Shown one piece after another: positions 44,487 to 51,706 of a DNA stretch of 64,000 bases (the stretch's first letter is position 1; every line of letters begins with the position of its first letter). The stretch spans positions 1 to 64,000 of the forward strand of contig JAUJOY010000001.1 of assembly GCA_030447385.1 (NCBI GenBank). Direction: 5' to 3'. Source of the DNA: Mycobacteriales bacterium (GTDB lineage: Bacteria; Actinomycetota; Actinomycetes; Mycobacteriales; SCTD01). The notes beneath the pieces were generated by a model that did no database searches, had not been told where the DNA came from, and worked only from the letters and a program-made list of their open reading frames with translations. The position numbers were made by a program, and so were the translations under genes.

Positions 44487-47311
44487 CGCGCGCCCGCCGC
44501 CGCGGGCTGACGGGCGGCGCCGTCGGGCGCGTCGTGCATGACGGGGGGCTGGAAGCGGTTGAGGCGGGCGCTGTTGAGTACGACGCTGATGCTGGAGATC
44601 GCCATCGCGGCGGCGGCGATGAGCGGGGACAGGAGCGCGCCGGTGACGGGGTAGAGCAGCCCGGCGGCGACCGGGATAGCGGCGACGTTGTAGCCGAACG
44701 CGAGCACGAGGTTCTGCTTGATGTTGCGCATGGTGGCCTTGGACAGCGCGATGGAGGTGACCAGGCCGCGGAGCTCGCCGGACATCAGCGTGATGTCGGC
44801 CGCCTCGATCGCGACGTCGGTGCCGGTGCCGATCGCGACGCCGACGTCGGCCTGGGCGAGAGCGGGGCTGTCGTTGATGCCGTCCCCGACCATCGCGACG
44901 AGCTTGCCCTCGTCCTGCAGCCGGCGGACCTCGGCGGCCTTCTGGTCCGGCAGGACCTCCGCGAGGACCCGCGTGATCCCGACCTGGCGGGCGACGGCGT
45001 TCGCGGTCCGCTCGTTGTCGCCGGTCATCATCGCGACCTCCAGCCCGAGGCGCCGGAGCGCGGCGACGGCAGCGGCGCTGTCGGGCTTGACGGTGTCGGC
45101 GACGGCCACGAGCCCTGCGGCCCTGCCGTCGACGGCGACGTACATCGGGGTCTTGCCCTGGTCGGCCAGTCGATCGGCGTGCTGCTCCAGCTCGCCGGTC
45201 GTGATGTCGGCGTCGCGCAGCAGCCGGGCGTTGCCGATGAGCAGCTCGCGTCCGTCGACGGTGGCCCGTACGCCCTTGCCGGTGATGGAGTCGAACGTCG
45301 TCACGGGGGACAGCTCGACGCCGCGGTCCTTCGCGCCGGCGACGATCGCACCGGCGAGCGGGTGCTCGCTGTCGACCTCGGCGGAGGCGACCAGGCGCAG
45401 CAGCTCGGTCTCGTCCTGCCCGCCGACGGGGACGACGTCGGTGAGCTCGGGCTTGCCGCGGGTGATCGTGCCGGTCTTGTCCAGCACGACCGTGTCGAGC
45501 TTGTGGGCGGTCTCCAGCGACTCGGCGCTCTTGACCAGCACGCCGTACTGCGCGCCCTTGCCCGACGCCACCATGATCGACAGCGGCGTCGCGAGGCCGA
45601 GCGCGCACGGGCAGGCGATGATCAGGACGCTGACGGCGGCGACGACCGCCAGCGTGAGCTGCGGGCCGGCGACGAACCAGACGACGAACGTGATGATCGC
45701 CAGGAAGATGACGGCGGGCACGAAGTAGGACGCGATCAGGTCGGCGAGGCGCTGGATCGGGGCCTTGCTGCTGGACGCCTCCTGGACGAGCTTGATGATC
45801 TGCGCGAGCGCGGTCTCGGCCCCGACTCGGGTCGCGCGCATCGTGAACGCGCCGGTTGTGTTGACCGTCGCGCCGATGACCGGGTCCCCGGCGCCCTTGC
45901 TGACCGGCAGGCTCTCCCCGGTCACCATCGACTCGTCGATCGTGCTGGTGCCGTCGGTGACCTCCCCGTCGACCGGGACCTTCTCGCCCGGCTTGACGCG
46001 GAGCAGATCGCCGACCTGGACCTGGTCCGCGGGGATCTCCGTCTCCGCGCCGTCGCGGACGACGCGGGCGGTCGCGGGGGCCAGGGAGACGAGCGCGCGG
46101 ATTGCGTCGCCGGTGCCGGCGCGGGCGCGGGCCTCGATGAGCCGGCCGAGCAGGATGACCGTGATGATGAAGCTGACGACCTCGTAGTAGACCTCGCGGA
46201 CGTCCTCGGGCAGGACCTGCGGGATGAACGTCGCGACCAGGCTGTATGCCATCGCGGCGATGGTGCCCAGGGTGATGAGGCTGTTCATCTCGGCGCTGCG
46301 GTTGCGCAGGGCACGCCAGCCGATGCTGTGGATCGGCCAACCGACGTAGAGGAACACCGGCAGGGTCAGGAGGAGCTGGACGTAGCGGTTCTCCAGGACG
46401 TCGGGGACGTACTGCTCGCCGATGAAGTGCTCGACCATCGCGGCGTACAGCACCGGCACGGTCAGCAGCGCGCCGAGCGCTACGCGGCGCTTGAGGTCCC
46501 GGACCTCCTCCTTGCGGGCGGCCGCTTCGGCGTCCTCCGTGTCGGTGCTGCCGGGCTCGGGGCGCAGCCGGGCTGGGAAGCCGGTGGCCTCCGCGACGGC
46601 CCGGGTGAGGCCGTCGGGGTCGAGCCGGTCGGGGTCGTAGGTGAGGACGGCGCGTTCGGCGCCGAAGTTGACCGTCGCGCTGTCGACCCCGCCGACGGCC
46701 TTGAGCTGCGCCTCGGCGCGGGCGGTGTCGGTCGGCAGGCTCCGCAGCGCCCCGGGGAGCATGAACTCGATGCGTTCGACGGTGTGGCCGCCGTCCAGGC
46801 GCGGCCCGACGCCGACGGCCCGGGCGGTCTCGCGGTTGTCGGTCGTGACGCCGCGGGCGGCCTCGGCGACCTTGCCGGCACCCTGCTCGGGGGACGCGAG
46901 AGCGGTCTGCGCCTGCTCCTGCGCGCCCCCGCCGCCGGGGGCCTCGGCGACGAGGGTGCCGTGGAGCATGTTCATCCCGCACGCCCAGGAGTACTCGCCC
47001 GGCTCCGCGAGGTCGAGGTCGAGCGTGGTCGTGCCGAACGCCTCCAGCGACGCGCTCTTGCGCAGGTCGGGGAAGACGACGCGGGCGGTGCAGTCGCTGT
47101 TCTCCTGCCGGTGGAACCGCAGGCGGACGGGGGTGCCTGCCTCGACCCGGATCAGGCTCGGCGAGTAGCCGCCCTTGACGGTGATGTCGACGACCTGCCG
47201 GCCTCCCTCGACCTTGGCGTCCGTCGCGGTGCGGGGCTGGAAGAAGTACCAGGCGAGGCCGGCGATGAGGCCGAGGCCGGTCAGGACGACGGCGATGTCA
47301 GCGGCGGTCAT
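44483..47311 (-). CDS. copA: Copper P1B-type ATPase with N-terminal cupredoxin domain
   Basis: 942 residues. A first helix (6-24) leads to a cupredoxin-like domain (about 38-124) with possible ligands H67, C74, C111, M113, M115 and H117 ([11 protein letters not shown]). Residues 178-250 have the HMA beta-alpha-beta pattern ([20 protein letters not shown]) but no CxxC. The ATPase core is complete: TGES 464-467, CPC 567-569 in the membrane, D611 KTGT phosphorylation site, HP 650-651, GDGIND 809-814. It exports Cu(I). Head of a coupled operon with the flavoprotein and two unknown genes, 54 bp after the Met/His-rich gene. Confidence 0.95.
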   Translation of the reverse strand: MTAADIAVVLTGLGLIAGLAWYFFQPRTATDAKVEGGRQVVDITVKGGYSPSLIRVEAGTPVRLRFHRQENSDCTARVVFPDLRKSASLEAFGTTTLDLDLAEPGEYSWACGMNMLHGTLVAEAPGGGGAQEQAQTALASPEQGAGKVAEAARGVTTDNRETARAVGVGPRLDGGHTVERIEFMLPGALRSLPTDTARAEAQLKAVGGVDSATVNFGAERAVLTYDPDRLDPDGLTRAVAEATGFPARLRPEPGSTDTEDAEAAARKEEVRDLKRRVALGALLTVPVLYAAMVEHFIGEQYVPDVLENRYVQLLLTLPVFLYVGWPIHSIGWRALRNRSAEMNSLITLGTIAAMAYSLVATFIPQVLPEDVREVYYEVVSFIITVILLGRLIEARARAGTGDAIRALVSLAPATARVVRDGAETEIPADQVQVGDLLRVKPGEKVPVDGEVTDGTSTIDESMVTGESLPVSKGAGDPVIGATVNTTGAFTMRATRVGAETALAQIIKLVQEASSSKAPIQRLADLIASYFVPAVIFLAIITFVVWFVAGPQLTLAVVAAVSVLIIACPCALGLATPLSIMVASGKGAQYGVLVKSAESLETAHKLDTVVLDKTGTITRGKPELTDVVPVGGQDETELLRLVASAEVDSEHPLAGAIVAGAKDRGVELSPVTTFDSITGKGVRATVDGRELLIGNARLLRDADITTGELEQHADRLADQGKTPMYVAVDGRAAGLVAVADTVKPDSAAAVAALRRLGLEVAMMTGDNERTANAVARQVGITRVLAEVLPDQKAAEVRRLQDEGKLVAMVGDGINDSPALAQADVGVAIGTGTDVAIEAADITLMSGELRGLVTSIALSKATMRNIKQNLVLAFGYNVAAIPVAAGLLYPVTGALLSPLIAAAAMAISSISVVLNSARLNRFQPPVMHDAPDGAARQPAAAGAR

Positions 47312-47365
47312 GTGCGCTCCAGGTCAGACTGAGGTGGGAACCGGGCTTGCGGGGCCTTGGGGGGC

Positions 47366-47668
47366 TTAGCGCGGCCCGTCGGTCATGAGCTGGTGCATCT
47401 GGGCCATGCCGGGGTTCTGCTCGACGTGGAGCTCGTGCATCCGTGCTATGCCGGGGTTCTGCTTGACGTGCAGTTCGTGCATCCGGGCCATGCCCTGTCC
47501 CGGGCCCATCATCTGCTGGTGCATCCCCGCCGTCCCGGGCGCGGGCGCGGTGCCGCGGTCAGGCCGGTCCTGCGCCGCGGCGGTGCCGGCGGACGCGAGG
47601 AGCACGGCTCCTGCGCTGAGGGCGGCGAGGGCTGTTGCCGCGGTTGCGGCGGTGCGTCGGGCTGTCAT
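47366..47668 (-). CDS. Secreted Met/His-rich repeat protein, probable copper chelator
   Basis: 100 residues. A signal peptide (TALAALSAGAVLLASAGTAA) is cleaved near AAA-QD. The mature part carries two near-identical units, GMARMHELHVKQNP and GIARMHELHVEQNP, followed by a partial third, GMAQMHQL, plus a leading GMHQQMMGPGQ. About a third of the mature residues are Met, His or Gln. MxxMHxxH spacing suits Cu(I)/Cu(II) binding outside the membrane. GGAGG precedes ATG 47668 and the best copy of the cluster's operator lies 18-38 bp upstream. Probably the first gene of the copA unit. Confidence 0.75.
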   Translation of the reverse strand: MTARRTAATAATALAALSAGAVLLASAGTAAAQDRPDRGTAPAPGTAGMHQQMMGPGQGMARMHELHVKQNPGIARMHELHVEQNPGMAQMHQLMTDGPR

Positions 47669-47685
47669 GGTGCCTCCATCGTCTC

Positions 47686-47706
47686 GGGTACTCCCAGGGA
47701 GTACCC
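47686..47706. promoter_or_regulatory. CsoR-type operator 2 (perfect palindrome)
   Basis: GGGTACTCCC, central A, GGGAGTACCC: a perfect 21-bp palindrome, the strongest of five related boxes. It begins 18 bp upstream of the Met/His-rich gene start (minus strand) and abuts the end of the alpha/beta hydrolase gene. TTGTAG just upstream on the minus strand may be the -10. Confidence 0.8.
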
Positions 47707-47707
47707 G

Positions 47708-49042
47708 CTACAACGACGTCGACGCCCTGGTGTTCCCGGCGGCGAGGATCGCGCCCGCGACGTCGCCGGGCCGCTCGACCGGCAAGCCGTGCGTCCCGGG
47801 CAGCCGGACGACATCCACGCCCGGTCCGATCAGCCGGTCGAGGCCGGAGGCCAGGACGGTCTGGTCGTCCTCGGCCATGACCACGGTGGTCGGCAGCGGC
47901 GGGTCGGCGAGCCACTCGGGCAGCGGACTATCGTCCATCAGGCTCGTCAGAGCGTCGCGATAGGCGGGCCAGACGTAGGTCACGGCGTCCCGGGCGACAT
48001 CGGCGGGGATGTCGGGCGACACCCGCGCGGCGACGCGGGGCGCGAGCGCGGTCAGCGGCCGGCGGAGCAGGCACATCGTCCCGCAGGCGACGTCCGCGAC
48101 GGGCGAGCCGGTCATCGTCTTGCGGGCGATCCAGGAGCGTCCGCCGATCCGCGCGCGGGCCTCGGCGGCGTCGGCGAACGCCGCCGGCGCGACCAGGACG
48201 AGCCGCCGGACCAGCTCCGGCCGGTCCTTCGCACCGGTGACCGCGACGGCGGCGCCGTAGGAGTGCGCGACGAGCACGACCGGCCCGCCGCCGTGCCGCT
48301 CGATCAACCGGACGACCGCCGCGGCCTGGTCATCGAGGTGGAAGTGCGTGCCGAGCCTGATCGACGCACCGAACCCGAGCAGGTCCGGCACCAGGGTCCT
48401 GGCCCGGCCATCGATCTCGCGGACGACGGGCCGCCAGAACGCCGACGACGCCCCGAGCCCGTGCAGCAGCACGACGGTGGGGCCCGCGCCGCCGGCCTGC
48501 TCGTCGTGGACCAGGTCCGCCGCCGCCGGGTCGCGCTGCGGCCGCAGGACCGCCATCCCGGTCAGCCCGATGCCCGGCGGCAGTCCAAGAGCGGCCTCGG
48601 CCCGGCGGGCCCGGATCCACGCCGTCAGGGCGCCGACGTACAGGCCCAGGCAGGTCAAGGCGGCGAGGAGCCAGCTGCCGTCGCCGCCGGGCAGGTAGTG
48701 CGCGGCGACGTGGCCGAGGAACACGTCCATCCACCGGTAGTGCGGGACGCCGCCGCGGAACAGCAGGTCGGGAAGCATCGCGTACAGATGGAACGCCAGG
48801 ACCAACGGCAGGAGCAGCCGCGGCCCAGGCGCCCCGGTGACGAGCAGCCGGAACAGCAGGACCAGCGACCCGAACGCCAGCCCGACCAGGAAGTGCGTCG
48901 CCCAGTGAAACCGCGCATCGTGGGCGCTGTAGCTCGCGTACAGCGCGATCTCGGCGAGGACCAGCAGAGCGAGCTGCACGGCGAGGGAGACCGGCCGCAG
49001 CGGCCGGTACGCATGGCTCCAGCCGTCCGGGTCGGCGATCAC
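47708..49042 (-). CDS. Membrane domain fused to an alpha/beta hydrolase
   Basis: 444 residues. The first half has five membrane helices (VSLAVQLALLVLAEIALYAS; THFLVGLAFGSLVLLFRLLV; LLPLVLAFHLYAMLPDLLF) and HYRWMDVFLGHVAAHYLPGG. The second half is an alpha/beta hydrolase: VVLLHGLGASSAFWRPVV oxyanion region, nucleophile in VAHSYGAAV, acid in VVMAEDDQTV and His in PGTHGLPVE. GTG 49042 overlaps the stop of the thioredoxin-like gene. Third gene of the csoR operon. A link to copper is by location only; lipid or ester hydrolysis at the membrane is the likely chemistry. Confidence 0.75.
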   Translation of the reverse strand: MIADPDGWSHAYRPLRPVSLAVQLALLVLAEIALYASYSAHDARFHWATHFLVGLAFGSLVLLFRLLVTGAPGPRLLLPLVLAFHLYAMLPDLLFRGGVPHYRWMDVFLGHVAAHYLPGGDGSWLLAALTCLGLYVGALTAWIRARRAEAALGLPPGIGLTGMAVLRPQRDPAAADLVHDEQAGGAGPTVVLLHGLGASSAFWRPVVREIDGRARTLVPDLLGFGASIRLGTHFHLDDQAAAVVRLIERHGGGPVVLVAHSYGAAVAVTGAKDRPELVRRLVLVAPAAFADAAEARARIGGRSWIARKTMTGSPVADVACGTMCLLRRPLTALAPRVAARVSPDIPADVARDAVTYVWPAYRDALTSLMDDSPLPEWLADPPLPTTVVMAEDDQTVLASGLDRLIGPGVDVVRLPGTHGLPVERPGDVAGAILAAGNTRASTSL

Positions 49043-49608
49043 CGGCCGGCGTCCGCGACCGCGCCGGTGATGACGTCGACCTCGAACGCGTTCTGCGGGT
49101 ACACAGGGTCGAGCGTGGCGTACCTGACGGTCCTGCTCGGGTCGACGACCGCGTAGCCGATGGGCCGGCCACCGTCGACCGGCGTCGGCATCCCGATCCG
49201 GTCCGCGAGCTCGTCGCCGTCCGCGCCGACCTTCACGACCAGGTCGACGCCGTCATCGGCGACCGCATGCTGCCACTGCTGGAACGCCTCGCCGGAAGGC
49301 TGCTCGCGGTCGAACAGCACGACGACCGGGCGCCCGCCGAGCTCGACGCCGTCGACCAGGGCGGGCAGGACCGGACCCTCCAGGAGGAGGCCGTCTCGCT
49401 GGTCGCCGGCGGTCGGGTCGTCAAGCGGGCCCGGCGGGCGGACCACCAGCACGACGACGAGCGTGAGGACCACGGCCGCCAGGGCCGCGACGGCGGCGGG
49501 GATCCACCACCGCAGCGGCGGCTCCGCGCCGGGCAGCCTGCCCCAGTCGGCGTCCTGCGGGTCGTCGCAGCACGACCCGCGCTCGGCTCTGGCGATCGCG
49601 GCGGTCAT
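49039..49608 (-). CDS. Membrane-anchored thioredoxin-fold-like protein without CxxC
   Basis: 189 residues. A cytoplasmic head with a CCDD pair, one helix (WIPAAVAALAAVVLTLVVVL), then an outer domain: LGGRPVVVLFDREQPSGEAF, WQHAVADDGVDLVVKVGADG, IGYAVVDPSRTVRYATLDP. The strand-helix order suggests a thioredoxin-like fold, but no redox Cys is at the expected place. It starts 8 bp after the csoR stop and overlaps the hydrolase start, so it is co-transcribed with the repressor. Function unknown. Confidence 0.6.
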   Translation of the reverse strand: MTAAIARAERGSCCDDPQDADWGRLPGAEPPLRWWIPAAVAALAAVVLTLVVVLVVRPPGPLDDPTAGDQRDGLLLEGPVLPALVDGVELGGRPVVVLFDREQPSGEAFQQWQHAVADDGVDLVVKVGADGDELADRIGMPTPVDGGRPIGYAVVDPSRTVRYATLDPVYPQNAFEVDVITGAVADAGR

Positions 49609-49616
49609 CCCGCGGG

Positions 49617-49943
49617 CTACCGGTAGCGGGTGAGGACCGTCATGAGCTCGTCGTAGATGAGCGGGTCGCCGCCCTCAATCGCGGTGGTGACACACCGCTC
49701 CAGGTAGTTGCGCAGGACGATGTTGCCGACGGCGTCCAGGGCCTTCTGCACGGCGGCGATCTGCTGGAGGACGTCGGTGCAGTGCCGGCCGTCGTCGATC
49801 ATCCGGCTGATTCCGGCGACCTGGCCGGATGCGCGGGCGAGGCGCTTGAGGGCCTCGTCGCGCTTCTCCGGCGACATCATCTCGCTGTCGCACCCCGACA
49901 CCGCCGGCACGTGCGCCGCGGCCGTCTTCGTCCTTGTCGCCAT
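49617..49943 (-). CDS. csoR: CsoR/RcnR-family metal-responsive repressor
   Basis: 108 residues of the DUF156 all-helical repressor family: EKRDEALKRLARASGQVAGI, DVLQQIAAVQKALDAVGNIV, then LRNYLERCVTTAIEGG. Aligned to M. tuberculosis CsoR, the Cu(I) ligands C36 and C65 are kept (C55, C84), but H61 is Tyr (Y80), while the residue before the first Cys is His (H54) where CsoR has Tyr35. ATG 49943 has AAGGAG upstream. First gene of an operon with the thioredoxin-like and hydrolase genes. Five palindromes nearby are its presumed operators. Confidence 0.9.
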   Translation of the reverse strand: MATRTKTAAAHVPAVSGCDSEMMSPEKRDEALKRLARASGQVAGISRMIDDGRHCTDVLQQIAAVQKALDAVGNIVLRNYLERCVTTAIEGGDPLIYDELMTVLTRYR

Positions 49944-49979
49944 CGGGTCTCCTTCGTCGCGGCGTGCAGTCGCCCCATC

Positions 49980-49996
49980 ATACTCCCCCCGGGCAT
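49980..49996. promoter_or_regulatory. CsoR-type operator 3 (weak)
   Basis: ATACTCCCCCCGGGCAT, 37 bp upstream of csoR on the minus strand. It keeps TACTCCC and GGG but the right half is degenerate. Likely autoregulatory; the weakest of the five boxes. Confidence 0.5.
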
Positions 49997-50093
49997 GCGG
50001 TCGCGCCCGTATGGGAGAGGGCGTGGGACCTGCGCCCGTCCGCCTGGTGCCGCACACGCCTGACCGAAGGAGACTGACCGCGACCGCTGGTCG

Positions 50094-50111
50094 GATACTC
50101 CCCTGGTGTAC
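50094..50111. promoter_or_regulatory. CsoR-type operator 4
   Basis: GATACTCCCCTGGTGTAC, about 56 bp upstream of the DUF4396 gene start. TACTGT directly after it may serve as the -10 box. Left half matches the palindrome fully; the right half has two mismatches. Confidence 0.6.
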
Positions 50112-50166
50112 TGTATGCGGCGAGCGGCGATGGCCGACCTACCTGACCCCTGAAGGAGTACGACAG

Positions 50167-50880
50167 ATGGACATGGAAGCGCTGGTGCTGCCCGGCTGGG
50201 TCCAGCCGATCGCCACGGTCTTCGTGGCGTTGTCGGTCCTCACGGCCCTCGCGGTCGCGTTCGACATCTACGGCCGCGGCTACCGCCAGCGCTCCCTCGC
50301 GGTCGAGGGAGTGTGGATCATCAGCGCGCTGTGGCTCGGCCCGTTCGCGTTGCCCCTGTACGCGCGGACCGGCCGGTCCCGCACGGCGAAGTGGCAGGCC
50401 CAGCACGCGCCCGACCAGGAGCTGGGGCTGGCCGCGGAGAGCGCCTCGGGCAGCCTGCCGGGTGCGGCCGCCTCCACGATCAGCCACGTCGTGGCGGTCC
50501 CGTTCGTCCTCGCGACCGGGCTCAGCCTGTTCGACGTCCCGATGTACGCCATGATCGTCATCATCCTGTTCCTGGCGATCGCGATGCTCTGGGCGTTCGA
50601 GTACTCCACGGCCAACCGCCGCAAGGCCGGCGCGATGAGCGTCGCGACGGCCCTGGTCGTCGCGACCATCACGGTCGTCGCGTTCGACCTCGGCATGGTC
50701 GGCTGGATGCTGGTCCTGCACTTCACCGAGCTCCTGCCGGCGCCCGGAACCGTGAACTTCCTGTTCTTCATGCAGATCGGCAACGGCCTGGGGTTCCTGG
50801 CCGGGCTCCCCGTCGTCGCGTTCCTGCTGTCGCGCGGCGTCAAGCCCACCGGAGCCCGCGACCAGATGGCCGCCGCCTGA
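50167..50880 (+). CDS. DUF4396-family polytopic membrane protein
   Basis: 237 residues. VEGVWIISALWLGPFALPLY is the DUF4396 signature segment. Helices: VQPIATVFVALSVLTALAVA, STISHVVAVPFVLATGLSLF, YAMIVIILFLAIAMLWAFEY, SVATALVVATITVVAFDLGM and GLGFLAGLPVVAFLLSRG. Many relatives carry a SHCGAGC-like metal/thiol cluster in the third segment; here it reads SHVVAVP, so the Cys are missing. GAAGGAG lies upstream of ATG 50167. A single-gene unit under operator 4, so probably induced with the copper genes; transport role inferred only. Confidence 0.75.
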   Translation: MDMEALVLPGWVQPIATVFVALSVLTALAVAFDIYGRGYRQRSLAVEGVWIISALWLGPFALPLYARTGRSRTAKWQAQHAPDQELGLAAESASGSLPGAAASTISHVVAVPFVLATGLSLFDVPMYAMIVIILFLAIAMLWAFEYSTANRRKAGAMSVATALVVATITVVAFDLGMVGWMLVLHFTELLPAPGTVNFLFFMQIGNGLGFLAGLPVVAFLLSRGVKPTGARDQMAAA

Positions 50881-50895
50881 CCCAGGCGCCCCATC

Positions 50896-50962
50896 CCAGC
50901 AGCGCCCCGTCCCAGCAGCGCCCTGTCCCCCACCCACCGGTGCGCTGGTGGGGCGCTGCTGG
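50896..50962. terminator. Bidirectional hairpin with tandem arm
   Basis: CCAGCAGCGCCC occurs twice in tandem (50896-50908 and 50912-50923) and is matched by the inverted GGGCGCTGCTGG at 50951-50962. Either copy can form a 12-bp stem. It sits between the converging DUF4396 gene and the lnt fragment. Confidence 0.6.
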
Positions 50963-51034
50963 TTGCACGCCCTGCGTGCCCGCTTCCCCGCCTTCGTGCG
51001 GCAGGAGCGACTCGCCAGGCCGGCGCTGCGGCTG

Positions 51035-51690
51035 CTACGACCGACGCAGGCCGCCGCACGGGGCCGCAGAGGCCGGCCGGGTCTCTGTACCCCGGCCGCC
51101 GGCGCGCACCGCCTCGCGGACCCGGCCCGCCAAGAACACCTCGTAGGAGATGACGACGCCGATCGGCCCGATGGGCAGGCACAGCCGGGCGGTTCCCCGG
51201 CCGACGATCGCGTCCTTCGGGACCAGGGTGGTCGCGTCTTTGAGCCGGGGCAGCAGGGCCCGGGCCGGGACGTACTCGCCAAACGGGCCCGGTGCTCCTT
51301 CTCGTACCGGTCCGCGATCGTCCCGTCCGGACCGTAGACGACGGCGGCGTTCCGGGAGCCCTCCGGCTCGCCCTCCACCACACCAACGATCAGGGACGTC
51401 CTCAGGGCGGCGGCGCGGCGGCCGAGCTCGCGGCTGCGGGCCGTCTCGGACCGCGGCGCGTCGACGACGATGACGCCCTCGGGCAGGACGACCAGGTCCG
51501 GCGACCCTGCGACCCGTCCAGAACGGCGAACTGCCGGGATGGTCACGTCGTGGGGGTTGGTGAACACCGCCCAGGTGCCGCCCGGACCGCCACCCTGCAC
51601 GACGACAACGTCGGTCCCCACCGGCGACGTCGTGACCGCCGAGCTGACGAGGACAGGCAGCCCGGCCCGCCCGGACGGCCCGCGGCGGCC
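51035..51690 (-). pseudogene. Apolipoprotein N-acyltransferase (Lnt) fragment, frameshifted
   Basis: Only a nitrilase-like CN-hydrolase part is present: VVVVQGGGPGGTWAVFTNPH, DLVVLPEGVIVV (catalytic Glu), LIVGVVEGEPEG and IADRYEKEHR (catalytic Lys). Near 51285 the frame shifts; the repaired reading is PFGEYVPARALLPRLKDATT, then IGVVISYEVFLAGRVREAVR. At the nucleophile position Ser stands where E. coli Lnt has Cys (ICYE). The membrane N-terminus is absent and the C-terminus short (TAG at 51035). Directly downstream of copCD on the same strand. Confidence 0.65.
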
Positions 51691-51706
51691 TGGGACGCGG
51701 GGCCCC

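Noticed and set aside
43297-46982. Upper part of a 1229-codon minus frame overlapping copA and running into the flavoprotein
   Set aside because: Only its 3' end (from GTG 44486) is real; the upstream part is an out-of-frame, Arg/Gly-rich shadow of copA.
44534-47332. 932-codon plus-strand frame opposite copA
   Set aside because: Shadow of the copA codon bias; no domain pattern, and copA is unambiguous.
50889-50962. Possible CRISPR-like short repeats (CCAGCAGCGCCC twice)
   Set aside because: Only two direct copies 16 bp apart plus one inverted copy; it fits a terminator hairpin. No cas genes in the window.
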